Source: Antennarius striatus
Taxonomy: Eukaryota > Chordata > Actinopteri > Lophiiformes > Antennariidae
Reading direction: 5' to 3'
Assembly (NCBI RefSeq): GCF_040054535.1
Contig: NC_090789.1
Span: 4,243,197-4,307,196 of the forward strand
Length of the DNA: 64,000 bases
Made by a program: the position numbers and the translations under genes. This document shows, one piece after another, positions 1 through 18,059 of the stretch; position 1 is the stretch's first letter, and every line of letters begins with the position of its first letter. The notes under the pieces are model-generated. The model saw nothing but the letters and a program-made list of their open reading frames with translations, made no database searches and was not told the DNA's origin.

Positions 1-1
1 C

Positions 2-751
2 AGTGGTCCATGGAGAAAGGAGAGTGGGAGAGAGGAGTGGAATTTTTCTGGCTATAGAGGCAAGACTGTGGAGGCCGTTGAAAGAGAAGACGATGAGTGG
101 CCCCAGAGGGCTCTCGGAACGATGGACAGTCCTTTCCAGCTGGACTCATTTGCTTACAGTCCGTTCAGTCCACAGCATCCTACCAGCGGTTACACATCCA
201 TGTATTCTACAGTCCAGCAGACGCTTCAGCACAGCGCTTCCCTCAGACTGAGTACTCCTAATGAAGTCATGCTCTGGGGGCGAGTTCAAAGCAGCAACCA
301 CCGCCAAAGAGGAGGAACAACGACAAATTCAGCGTATTATGGCTCCAAATGCTGGATCGGACAAGAGCGGAAGAGGAATGGAGAACTACCTGGTTCGGTT
401 GGAGCAGGTGAATAAAGATGGTAGATTTCCATCCACCTGTTCTGTGATGTTAAATATTTGTTTTCTGAATGGAGTTGCCCTTTTTTTCCCCCCAAGTTTT
501 TAAATGAAAACTTCATCCTGAACGTCCAACTCTGAATAGTCACATAACAGTGGATGGAAAAGTCCCGTCCTTTGACATGTTTTGATAAAACATGTGGACG
601 TAACCTGGTTCATTTCCCTTTTAACCCCTCATATGACAGATTGTAATATTTTTTTTGTTTTGCAGTGATGTCCCCACTGAAGAAGAGCAGGTTAAGCTAC
701 GAGAAGGATCCCGGCAGAAGTGACGGACAGACCAGACTTAAACTGTTCTAG
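2..751 (+). CDS. 3' end of an unrecognised gene (two exons, partial)
   Basis: I do not recognise this protein. Reading frame 2 is open from the window edge to a GT donor at 408-409. It joins in phase 1, across an intron at 408-665, to a last exon at 666-751 that ends in TAG. The acceptor is a clean T-rich tract followed by TTTTGCAG. The joined product ends [20 protein letters not shown] followed by TRLKLF-stop. Its upstream part is rich in S, P, Q and Y ([16 protein letters not shown]), which looks disordered. A different frame of the left exon reads [17 protein letters not shown], which also looks protein-like, so the frame between about 250 and 407 is uncertain; an unseen intron or a base error near the G run at 275-280 could explain this. 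The basic C-terminal tail could be a short binding motif, but that is speculation. A possible poly(A) signal AATAAA lies at 1059-1064. Confidence 0.4.
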
Positions 752-1992
752 GACAGCCGCTTTCCAGTACCATTTGTAAGGACAAGAGAACAATGCACTA
801 TTAATGTTCATCTCAAGTTATTATATGTAGAAGAATACTTTATCTTCAGAGTGTTTATTCAAATGAAATAAGTTTAGCTGTGCCTGGTTTGATACAGAAA
901 GTTTCCAAACTAAATATCTGATTGTTTAAAAAGTCAACAAATTGCAAATGTAATCTATGTACTTTGTTAATCCCCGAAGGGAAAATATTAATATTAATTA
1001 TTATTAAATGTATTCCACATTTAACAGCCATTGTTTCCTTTAAAAGTTGTTTGGGATAATAAAAAAATGCTAAGGCAAGAACAGTAGTTGCTTGTAATAT
1101 TATTAGAAAAAAGCAGATTAACATATTCAAACATTACATAACATAATGAGTCAGTTCTAGAACTTTCTGCATAGAAAAGACGTGCGTGCTAATGCTGCTT
1201 CCAAATGATGAGTGGTGCACAAAGAGAAGCTCTGGAAGCGGAAAAAGGGATTGACGCTGCGCTGCAGCTGCAAAGAAGATGTTGATGGAAGAAGATTACT
1301 GCTCGAGTCTATTAACTTATTTTATTAAGATGGAACCCACGGGGGAGAAGCACACATGGCCTCAGCTGAGGATGAAGTATAAAAGCATTGTTCACACGGG
1401 CAAGACTTCTACATCATCTCATTGGAGTACCTCTGCATTTTGATCAATTTGACATTAATGTTACACATAAAATAGATTAAAACCCAAAAGGCATTTAAAA
1501 TCTGTCACTTTTGGATTTTTTTTTCCTTCTGTTTAAAACCCATGATAACCACTTGTTTGTTAAAGCTGTGACCAAACGAGAGACACATTTAGATTAATAA
1601 TGGAGATAAAACTGATGCCAGCTGATGCCAGGCCAAGGTGAACCCTCCATGATGTGACAACCCGACCTTTTTAGTCATTGTTTAAAATTTCTACCATCAG
1701 TTTGTACCGTTTCTGTCACTGAGGCTGATCGGGTCCAACAGAGTCGTTAAAGCCAGGAGACAAGCTCTCGACGGGGAAGGGATCAGTCTATTTTCTGGAT
1801 TTAAACGACTTGTCCAATGAAAGTTCATCAGTCTCTTGCTGTGGGGTGAGTCGGCCATGGCTGCTACAGGATCTCCAGCTTTAGAGAAAGGATGAAAGAA
1901 AGGAAGGATAAAGGATGAAAGGATATACTGTCTCTTTTTCATGCATTTAAAAAAATGTATTTCCACTTTTTTTCCACTTTCTCCGGTCACAG
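752..1992. other. Intergenic AT-rich stretch, no gene seen
   Basis: No convincing ORF lies here on either strand. The first part is probably the 3' UTR of the gene that ends at 751. Around 960-985 the reverse strand carries TTCCCTTCGGGGATTAA, which resembles the 3' tail shared by fish L2-like LINEs and their SINEs. The rest looks unique and AT-rich. Confidence 0.4.
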
Positions 1993-2275
1993 GTGTTGCT
2001 GGAGCCTATCCCAGTGGACTTATGGCTGAGAGGCGGGGTACACTCTGGAGCCACAAGAAAAACGAACAACCACTCACACACACACACACACCTACAGACA
2101 ATTTGGAAACGACCAATTAACCTGAAGCGCATGTTTTTGGAGGTGGGAGAAAGCCGGAGAACCCGGAGAGAACCCACACACAGACGAGAACTTACAAACT
2201 TCGCACAGAAAGGACTTTAACTCGGCTGTCGTGCTGTGAGGCAATAGCGCTACCCACTGCGCCACCGCGCCGGCC
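1993..2275 (-). repeat. Teleost tRNA-like SINE-type repeat, reverse orientation
   Basis: Read on the minus strand, the element starts near 2275 with GGTGGCGCAGTGGGTAGCGC, a tRNA-like box A, and continues through a degenerate box B region (GAGTTAAAGTCC). It then has a core related to 'gttctctccgggttctccgg' and a CA-rich stretch. It ends near 1993 in the family's familiar 'cggggtacac...gataggctccagcaac' end. I know this as a very common dispersed repeat of ray-finned fish but cannot give its database name. It is about 280 bp and looks nearly full length. A short ATCC tract at 2286-2309 follows its head end. Confidence 0.7.
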
Positions 2276-2359
2276 AATTTTATTTCTATCCATCCATCCA
2301 TCCATCCATGGACGAATATAGTTCAACTTGAAAAGGAGAATTTTTTGGCTGGAAAAACA

Positions 2360-2410
2360 TCTGGTGTGTACCCCGCCAGTTGCCCGTAAGCAGCTGGGAT
2401 CGCTGACTAT
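2360..2410 (-). repeat. Fragment of the same repeat family
   Basis: On the minus strand this reads 'tcccagctgcttacgggcaactggcggggtacacacc', the tail-side core of the repeat seen at 1993-2275. Only about 50 bp is recognisable, and it lies directly beside the telomere-like tract. Confidence 0.5.
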
Positions 2411-2417
2411 ATGGGCA

Positions 2418-2462
2418 ACCCTAACCCTAACCCAAACCCTAACCCTAACCCTAACCCTAACC
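2418..2462 (+). repeat. Interstitial telomere-like (CCCTAA)n tract
   Basis: About seven hexamers of CCCTAA run head to tail with one variant unit (CCCAAA). On the minus strand this is the vertebrate telomere repeat TTAGGG. The tract is 45 bp, sits in a repeat cluster and is far from any visible chromosome end. Confidence 0.9.
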
Positions 2463-2885
2463 AGCAAGGTAGAGAAGGTTCAAGGAGTCTTTTTTTTGAC
2501 ATGACATTGACTTAGTCAAAGGAAAACCAGAGCATCTGGAGAACATTCATGGAGAGAAGAAGGTCATACAAACTGAAGTGGACAGTTGAAGAACATGTGT
2601 GTGGATTTTTACACTGCATCACCCAGTAGGCGACTATCAATGAGGCTGCTGCTGCTCGCCGTCTGACAGGGCTGCAGTCAGACCACACTGTGTTCTCTCC
2701 TTATTACCCACTGTTGTACAGGTGAAACCAAAGGCTAAATATGTCATCATATATTCTCTACTTTGTTGTGAAAGATTTTTTTGGAGGCACATTGGGCAGT
2801 GCTTCATCCATATACAGACCATATAAGATTAAGGTCATCTTGTCTACAAGAAAATGGATGGATGGATGGAATACAGGAAAAAAAA

Positions 2886-3530
2886 CTATTCGTAGTTGAG
2901 TGTCCTAACTTGACTTGTGATTCTGTGACCCAATCTCTGTAATTCCTTGTTGTTATGCTTCACCCTTTCTGAGATCATAGAACATTGTTCCAGTAGGTTT
3001 GTGATGGTATTGAAGATATATTGAAACTGTTCAAGGTCACTGAGGCAATTATATACCTCATGATACTTCTCTAAAAGCTCTTTGTTTTGTTCCCATACCT
3101 TATTATACGCCGTACAGAACTGAACCTTCTTCAGAACGGTCTGGCCAAGATTGGCTTTCGTTTTAGCCAGGCTGTCCTTCAGCGTGTGGATTTCGACAAG
3201 TTGTGCCTCTTCACGCTGAGATTTTTCGTTTTTGTGCTGAACAGACGCCTCCAGATCACTCTGGAGCTTTGCAGCTACCTTCATCTCGTTCTCTAAACTG
3301 GCTGTCACAGAAGCGAGGCTCTCCGTTAGTCTGTGGATTTCTAAACAAAGCGCGTCTTCACGTTCTTTGACTGAAAACTTATACAGATTAAAGAAAGATA
3401 CCACCGATAGAATGCCCTTTAAATGGGAAATCCCATGAAGTTTCGACCGTATCTCCTTTTCAAAATCTGCTAGTTCCTCATCTTCCTTGTGGACAATGTT
3501 GTCATACGTTTCCATCATCCTCTGATTCAT
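2886..3530 (-). CDS. Coiled-coil protein of unknown function, intronless ORF
   Basis: I do not recognise this protein. The ORF is open upstream of the first ATG (3530-3528, MNQRMMETYDNIVHKEDEEL) for 23 more codons back to a TAA, so the start codon could lie in an unseen exon. From that ATG it is 214 residues, mostly charged helix with heptad-like spacing. Two related blocks, REDALCLEIHRLTESLASV and REEAQLVEIHTLKDSLAKT, begin at residues 57 and 106. The offset is 49 residues, exactly seven heptads, which suggests an internal duplication. A hydrophobic patch (GILSVVSFFNLY) near residues 39-50 is unusual for a pure coiled coil. A CAG acceptor sits at 3589-3591 on the minus strand, and a GC-rich region with a donor lies at 3989-3991, so a noncoding first exon is plausible. 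It could be an orphan gene or a decaying retrocopy. Confidence 0.5.
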   Translation of the reverse strand: MNQRMMETYDNIVHKEDEELADFEKEIRSKLHGISHLKGILSVVSFFNLYKFSVKEREDALCLEIHRLTESLASVTASLENEMKVAAKLQSDLEASVQHKNEKSQREEAQLVEIHTLKDSLAKTKANLGQTVLKKVQFCTAYNKVWEQNKELLEKYHEVYNCLSDLEQFQYIFNTITNLLEQCSMISERVKHNNKELQRLGHRITSQVRTLNYE

Positions 3531-3609
3531 GTTTAGTAACTGTAATTCAGTTATTTGATGAGGAACTGTCTTTTCCAAGTTCTGACTACTGAAGCTTTAT
3601 ATGTCCACT

Positions 3610-3640
3610 GATCTCTTTGATGTAACACATCAAAGAGATC
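3610..3640. repeat. Perfect 13-bp hairpin
   Basis: Arms GATCTCTTTGATG and CATCAAAGAGATC pair perfectly around a 5-nt loop (taaca). It lies just upstream of the coiled-coil ORF, in its presumed intron or 5' UTR. Confidence 0.8.
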
Positions 3641-3748
3641 AATCTTATGATTTTTGTGGTTGGGGAATACCCAGATTTCTTTAAAAGGTCTGACAACATC
3701 TCTGTAGGTTCTGATTCATCCATGTCATGGTTATCCAAAGTTAATCCG

Positions 3749-3810
3749 CTTGAAGACGTTTCACCTTTCATCCAAAATGCTTCCTGGATGAGAGGTGAAA
3801 TGTCTTCAAG
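3749..3810. repeat. Palindromic dispersed element
   Basis: Arms at 3749-3774 and 3785-3810 are 26 nt each, match at 24 of 26 positions as inverted repeats, and flank a 10-nt spacer. The core 'tggatgagaggtgaaacgtcttcaag' is a motif I have seen widely in fish genomes, so this is probably a small dispersed palindromic repeat and not a local hairpin. Confidence 0.6.
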
Positions 3811-3984
3811 AGACTTTGGAGGTCCAACAACACCACATGCGAATTGCACCCCAGGAAATGCAATACTAAGCGAATGGTGGACGCTGAAGTCAAATAATTT
3901 CACCACGCCGCAAAACAAGAAAACTAAGTTTAACAAGTCAATGTAAGCTACACTTGGTTTTAATCTAAACGTTACAAGTCAATC

Positions 3985-4165
3985 TCGTACCTGCCAGGTG
4001 CAGCCAGGTGTAGGCGGCCGGAGGACGCGGCGCTCCTCCAGAGGCCGCCCGAGCGCGCAGCTTGGAAATTACGCACAGACGTCAATCAGCGCGACGCTTC
4101 GTGACAGGAGAAATGGAGAGCGCAGACAATCCACGGACTAACGCAGAAGGCCCACGTCACGTCAA
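3985..4165 (-). promoter_or_regulatory. GC-rich candidate promoter and first exon of the coiled-coil ORF
   Basis: This short stretch is much richer in GC and CpG than its surroundings (for example 'ggcggccggaggacgcggcg'). On the minus strand it ends in CTGGCAG|GTACGAG, a good splice donor, about 400 nt before the coiled-coil ORF. A promoter with a noncoding exon reading left is the simplest interpretation. No TATA box was seen. Confidence 0.4.
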
Positions 4166-5902
4166 ACAGCCTTCACACCCAACTTGGGTCTGAAAAGAAA
4201 GACGGGCTGCTGGTGCCGCATGTCACCGGACTAAACCGCAGGCACCACGGGCGCGACCGGAAGGGGAGACAGCAGGCGCAAACACACCTAGATCAAAATT
4301 TCTCTCTTTGCTTTCTTTTGGACACCAAATACTTGGGCCTTCCTTCTTTCGGGTCAGAATTTTGTCCAGGGCCCACTTTAGAGCTTGCATTTAATCCTTT
4401 TTAAAACGTCTCCCATCACTGTCACCACTACCTGCATCACGAATTACCAACAAGGTGAATTTGCTGCCACCTACTGACATGACAGAGTATTACACCCCTC
4501 TGTCAGTCACTGCATCACAGCACACTGTCGACAGTGACATTTCGTAGGTATACTGTATGTCAGCTTATAATGCATGTGTTTTTCGTCAAATAACACTGTA
4601 AATATAATTATATGCTCTTTAATTAAACCTCTGCTTGAAATTGATTTTATTATCTATTGAAATCCATTAATAATGTAAATAACAAGTGACAAAATCAGTG
4701 TAATTTTCATAGTTCCTACTAGTAATTAATTACTTTTCAAGTATTTTAAGACTAAATGACTTGGAACAATTTCAGTAATAAAGGTAGAAAGGTGTGAATG
4801 ATTTTTTTTTTGCACATATTTAAAGGACAAGAAATTTCTGATTTTAGAAATGTTTCTTGAATGACAGAAGAATCTTTGAGACACAGACTTATAGGACAGA
4901 TCCTGATTTAAAAAATTCCCAAATTCCTGATATCACTACTAGAGGTCAATGTCCAATCTGAATGGTATCCTTCTATTATTGCTGTAGATCCTGGTGGTTT
5001 GAGTTAGTGAATATAAACCTTCAGCAAATGGCTTCAAGTTAGCCTGCAGTGCTGTCGACCAGATTCCCACTGAGTTATTGATGAAGGCTCACGATGTCGT
5101 GTCAATCCTATACAGCTCAGGTCATTCCATCATCCATATGTGTGACAGGCACAGAATCATAAATGTACTTGTGGTCAGTGCAGGTGGTGCACAAGTTGGT
5201 CTGCCGATCATTGGTAGTTTTTTATTTAATCAAAAGATTATCATACTATAAATGCCACATTTATATTTCTCAAAGCGTGTCACAAAGTTCCTGTAATGGA
5301 GAATCTTGAATCTAGTCCACTCATGTTTAATGATTTACAGCTCAGTAACTCCAAGGGAACATTCAGTCTTGTTTACTTTTATTAAACTGTGAACTTTGTC
5401 ATTTATGATGGACAAAGCAGCCAAAATTACCCGGCGCCAGTGAGAAACTCTTCATCAGAGGTTTTCATAGAAAGGCTTTCAGTCTGTTGAGCTGCTGCAC
5501 ATTTAAAAAACTCACTCACATCCTGAAACCCAAAATCCTGGCATGAGTCTGAATATATCAGCCCCCCCCCCATCACCTTCAGAGAGTGACGGAAGACAAA
5601 ATGATCTCCTTCCAAACGTTTCTCATTTCTTTAAGACCTCTACATAAACTGCCAGTTCTCAAATGTGCTGCAGAAGCAGCATCAGCACTGTATGGACAGA
5701 AATTGTGTTGGCTTCTGGGGCAGTTTGTCACAGCAATTTTTAAAGGGAGTAGTGATGGATGTGGTGGTGGTAATAGAGTGGAGCACCACTCACACGTGCC
5801 CTTGACTGTGACACACTGTGTGTTCAGGGGGAAGTGGGTGTTTGTGTGGACACTATCTGACAGAGAGGGTCCAGAAAGATTATGCATGTCAGCAGTACCT
5901 GT

Positions 5903-5903
<1 letters not shown>

Positions 5904-5953
<50 letters not shown>

Positions 5954-5958
5954 CACAC
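5904..5958 (+). repeat. (CA)n microsatellite
   Basis: About 27 CA units with a single CG interruption near 5946. Confidence 0.95.
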
Positions 5959-6504
5959 TGGAAAGGATTTAAAGCAAACATCTGTTTCCTTTCCAAACAC
6001 AACAAAAAAATACAACTCGTATCAAAAAGCCTCCCTTTGAATTTTTTTGCATCAACTATTTTAAGGAGCTGCAGCAACAATTCCTTTGCAGCTGTTCACA
6101 CCATCACCTGATCTCTTCTGGACTCAGGTTTGATCTGTGATTTGAGCCCCCATCAATCCAACGCTCCCGCCTCAAAGGACAAACCTCATCCTGAAACCTC
6201 CTTGCAAGGAGAGATACATCCAACAACAAAAAAAAAAAAAGAGAACCTTCATTTTGGCAGACTTTTCTCTCATTTGATGTTTTTTGGAGGAAAAAGAAGC
6301 AGGACGTCAGCAACACGAGTGTAACCACATCAGTTGGTTTTCTCTTGAATAGTGGCACTGTACTGGATTTTTCTTTTAACTTTCAGCAGCAGAGCTTGGC
6401 CTGTTGCTCCAGTCGTAGATTTCCATCTACAGACTCACAGAAACATTCCATCTTCTTGTCGACAAGATGATTGCAATCATCAGTCACTTGCCCACCTTGC
6501 TGCT

Positions 6505-6640
6505 CACAGACAGCTGAAACCTATCCCAGCTGGATACAGGCGAGAGGCGGGGTACACCCCGGATGAGACACCAGCTCATTACAGGGCCACATAACCGAAA
6601 AACAACCACCCACGTTTACAATTTGGTGTGATCAATATCA
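6505..6640 (+). repeat. Teleost repeat fragment
   Basis: Contains 'cctatcccagctgg' followed by 'gcgagaggcggggtacaccc' and 'agggccacata', the tail side of the repeat family at 1993-2275, here in the opposite orientation. The tRNA-like head is missing. Confidence 0.65.
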
Positions 6641-6899
6641 CTCACAGAAACATTTAGACAGTTTGAACAGAGAAAGATTCCATTTGGACACTTGTTAAAA
6701 ACAGTGTGAACAGTCAGCTCTAAAAATCAGTTATAAAAAGGAATCTGATTTGCTTGAACGATGCCAAGAAGCGTTGTCTCGTCAGAGCGTGCACAAGTAT
6801 ATGCACTATGAATGGGAATATGTAACCTGTGAACATGTGTACTTGTATTTTGTATGCAGGAAACCAAACAAGTAAAAATTATTCAGCGGAAAAATTTAC

Positions 6900-9862
6900 A
6901 AATTCAGACAGGTTTTATTCTGTTTCATAAATAACACTGAACAAGCATCATACAGCGATAAATATCTATTTATACACTGTAAAATTCTCTGTATAACAAA
7001 ATACAAGATATGTATAATGCACTTGATACAGATGGGAAGTACTGCATTTCATAGCACCGAACGAGACCTTTAACACAACCGTTTAAGTTAATATCAAACT
7101 GTGCTCCTCTAGAACATTCCAGGTGCCCAGTTACACCTCACATACAGGTCTTGTGAGGGGGTCTATGAAATATACTTCCCTTGGAAATCAGTTGTTGCAT
7201 AACTATATCTAAGTTAAGTACAGCCCACCTTACTATAGAACATATTTCCTTAATGTCAAGTTTTTGAAATCCCATTCGAGAGACTAAAATATTACGTCCA
7301 CAATGTGAACTTCATTACCAATACTGCACTGGATTTTGCATTAAATATGATGTCACTTCTTTTCAAAGTCTGAGCAGTACAGCTTCATCTAATCACACTT
7401 TGTTTGGAGGGATATTTCCTAATGTATTTGCAATATTCATCACATGGAATGAGAACTCATTTCCACATTTAAAAGGAAGTTTTCCTGACTCTCGCAGTCA
7501 TAAATTGTAATTCCATTTACGTCGACTTTAAATTCAGGTAAGAAACAGTCAGATTTGATTGCCAAAACAAAAAAATAAAAAAAAAAATCAATAAGCAATC
7601 AGCAAATTTAGAAACTCTCCAAAGAAGGTGATTCAAATTAGAAAAAGCTGTACTGATCGCAGGTGTTTGTGCATCCACATCGTTGGCAGCGCAAAAATCA
7701 GAAGCAGCGAGGTTACAGGCAGTCTGAGCCCTATAACACAAACCTGGGAATACTGATGCTCACCCTTACAGTGGAATATGGATCGACTAACAGCGTCACT
7801 TTTACTCAGAAAAAGGAAATCTTTAAAGTTTTAGTAAAAACCTATTCCAAACACTTGGTGGGACTTCTATCATATACAGTTGTTTTTTTTTTGCTTTCAA
7901 ACATTATTGCTAAATTCACACAGGAAGGGGCCCTTTCAACCAATGTCTAGCATGAAAACAACTCGGATTTTAGGTGGACTAACAGCATGGAATGTATTTT
8001 GGACATTAAATCTGGTTTTGATGTCAAAAAGTACAAGACAAACAGTAGTATAAAAAAAAAGAAAAGAAATAAGGTTGTGCCAGCAATCTAAACAGGCTTT
8101 TGTGAACAAATATGACATAAAGATGGATATTTCACATAGGAGCCCTTATAATTCATCAATCAGACTTTGTCTGAGGAGCAGCATCGTAATAATTCATGTA
8201 AAAGTAAAAAGTATTATCACATTCATCACCTAGTGTCCGTGTTGTAGTTTGATTGTCAGCTTGTGAGACGCATCACTTTCAATTTTTGACCAAACGAAAC
8301 CCCTTCATAGTTAAATGTCAGTATGAAAATAATGTTTATCTGTTGGGACTGTGCAAAAGAACCAACGGTGTAGCGTGAGATCTGTCTTCAACTAGAACAC
8401 AAAAGTCGTTGACAGATAACTTCTGTAAATACCAGCGACATCAAGTAATAAAATAAGCTATAAATCACGTGGAGCCTCAGAACATACGGGGCCAATGTCC
8501 TGACATCTGGAAAGCTTTATCAAATTATGGCACATAAAAAAATAACACTCTTGATCTCAAACAGCCCATTCGTCTATAATGTAAGTAAAACTTTAAGCAC
8601 AGATGTAGACTGGTGTTATTTTGTATGCATGTGAAGTCGGATTAGTTTGGTTTCAGCACTAAAACATGACATTTATGACATTTTTGACACCAATCATATT
8701 GCACAAAATTATCAAAACTACCTTAAGCAGAAACTATGTAATAATTCTAATGCAGCCAAATAAAAACACTTCACAAAAAACAAAATGTGAAATCACATCG
8801 AAGTCAAAGTAAACATTTACAGGAAAGCTTGACATCTCAATTTTTAATTCAGGGTGGGAATCTACCGGAACACGTGGCCGTGATCGCTTCAACTTTTCTG
8901 GCAGAAACGTTCCTGCGGTCTCCTGCTGGGAATCTCCTCTCCAGTCCAGCTGCTCCTATCAAAACTGCACAAGTGCTAAAATGATCTCTACTAGCAGACG
9001 AGGCAGATTCAGCTGACGAGGTCTGAAGCCAGCAGAAAACCACACAAAGACAAGCTGGTAATGCTGCTCTTTCTCTCCTTCATCCCAAAATAAGCCACTT
9101 TAACACAAAAGATGTGGACCAAACAGTCAACTGAATAATGCCCTCATCATCCATCATAAAAATCTCCACACAGAAACAGATGTAGTATGAAAGAAAGGTG
9201 CATAGGTCGGCATTCTTTTGACACTGAAATGGGGGGGGGTGTCCTTGTTTTACTAGAAAACTTCAGATTGCACATTCATAGTTTACAGGCAGTTAATCCA
9301 GCCTCCTAAATATCTATAACCACCTATTCCAGCTGACATTAGGAGAGGAAGGGTTCACCTTGGACGAGTTCATCACAGGTCTGACATACATACACATACA
9401 CACACACACACTTAGAGAGACAATCAACCATTAACCCTCACATTCACACCTACGGCAAGTTAGAGACACCACTTCATTCATGTATTGCATGGTTTTGGGG
9501 CTTATCTGACCCCCCCCCAAACCTAGTTGTTGCAAGGCGTTGCCAACATCATTTCATTTCATTGACATCTCATTGACAGGGTAAATGCTAAGAAGTAGCG
9601 TAATAAAAAAAATAATAAAAAGAACTAATAGAAAAACCTTTCAAAACAATATACTGTACTGCAAAACCGTTTCCGTTTCAGCTACGTTTCATCAATGGTG
9701 ATGAAACGCTGTGACGACTGATGTTCTTACGCTTTTAAGGTGTTCGGGACAAACATCGTCAGGAATGACGAACCGTTCCACCGACACGTTTCAGACAAAG
9801 TCGAAGCGTTCCCTGTCCTTCTCGTACGAGCTCACGGGTGTCGATGTTTTGTTTTGTTTTTT
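6900..9862 (-). other. Probable long 3' UTR of tmem64
   Basis: The stop codon of tmem64 is at 9863-9865 (minus strand). To its left there is no credible ORF for 3 kb, and a minus-strand AATAAA lies at 6914-6919 (TTTATT on the plus strand). A long 3' UTR is my inference; no transcript was seen. A degraded teleost repeat with a short CA tract occupies about 9310-9475. Confidence 0.4.
9310..9475 (+). repeat. Degraded teleost repeat
   Basis: Shows 'cctattccagctgacattagg', 'gttcaccttggacgagttcatcacagg', a short CA tract and 'ccctcacattcacacctacgg', in the order of the common repeat's tail half, with several changes. Confidence 0.55.
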
Positions 9863-17179
<7,317 letters not shown>

Positions 17180-17639
17180 TCAGGGGACCTGCAGCTGGGC
17201 TCAGATGACAGAGCTGTGAGGATTGAGATTTCCACTCAGCTTGTCCATACAATGCATGTCTATCAATAAAGATTTACTGAAGTTCAACAAAGGCAGGTAA
17301 TCATGAACTCCTAAGAGAATGGCTTCAGCAGCTTTATCCCCACTGCTATGGATTTGTGCAGAAGACATAAATATGAAATCCGTCACTCTCCTTGTCCTTT
17401 AGATGTATGAATTGTTCAATTTAAGAGTGTTAGTCGTGGACAAACTGGCGGGACATCGTGCCAGTCCACTGACAGCAAAGTGCCAGTTTTGTATTCTCTC
17501 CCTGACGGACTCGCCATGTTCACAGATGTCAAAGGATGGAGCTCCGGGCAGGAAAGAGATGAGCTATAGCGATAAAACAATCCAACACTTCGCCTTTGGA
17601 ATGAAACAACTAGAATCCAAAGGGTGGACCAACATAAAC

Positions 17640-18045
17640 TTTTATTGCTCCATTCTGTTAGCGTTGACACGCTAGCCTGAATCAGTCCGGGGCTAACTTA
17701 CTCATGTAAGCTAGCGTTAAGTTAAATAACTATGCGCGGATAAAGTCCTCCGTTTCTTCTTTAAACCGGTGTCGCCTTCTTTGTAATCTGCATATTCCAA
17801 ACAACAGTGAGCGAAACCGCACAGGAAGAACAAACATGAAAATCCAGTTGGGTCATTCTACCATCTGGGTGTTGTCGTTTCTCCCCTCCGTCTTTCTTCC
17901 ACAGCGCTGCTAGCTGCTGCTGTTGTCGCTGTTGACGCTATTCATACCAACCTCTGTTTGTGTCCCAGAATGCCAAGTAACTCCAGCCCACGTGACCAAT
18001 GGCCAAATCCAATCAGAGCTCTTCAATCGTTCTCGCGAGATTTAG
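17640..18045 (-). promoter_or_regulatory. Candidate core promoter of tmem64
   Basis: This stretch lies upstream of the tmem64 start and carries motifs typical of TATA-less vertebrate promoters: CCCAGAATGC (17964-17973, part of a ZNF143-type element), CACGTG E-box (17989-17994), CCAAT at 17996-18000 and 18009-18013, and the palindrome TCTCGCGAGA at 18031-18040. The motifs are seen; their use is inferred. A LINE fragment begins about 30 bp further on. Confidence 0.55.
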
Positions 18046-18059
18046 CAAAGTTTTCACCA

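Larger units (their letters stand above)
4170..6900. other. Intergenic region, no gene seen
   Basis: AT-rich sequence with only short ORFs that look like chance. It holds a (CA)n microsatellite and a partial teleost repeat, listed separately. The ORFs at 5579-6111 are mostly translations of the CA tract and its flanks. Confidence 0.5.

Noticed and set aside
3586-3936. 116-codon minus-strand ORF upstream of the coiled-coil ORF
   Set aside because: It runs through the palindromic element at 3749-3810 and the hairpin at 3610-3640, and has no recognisable domain.
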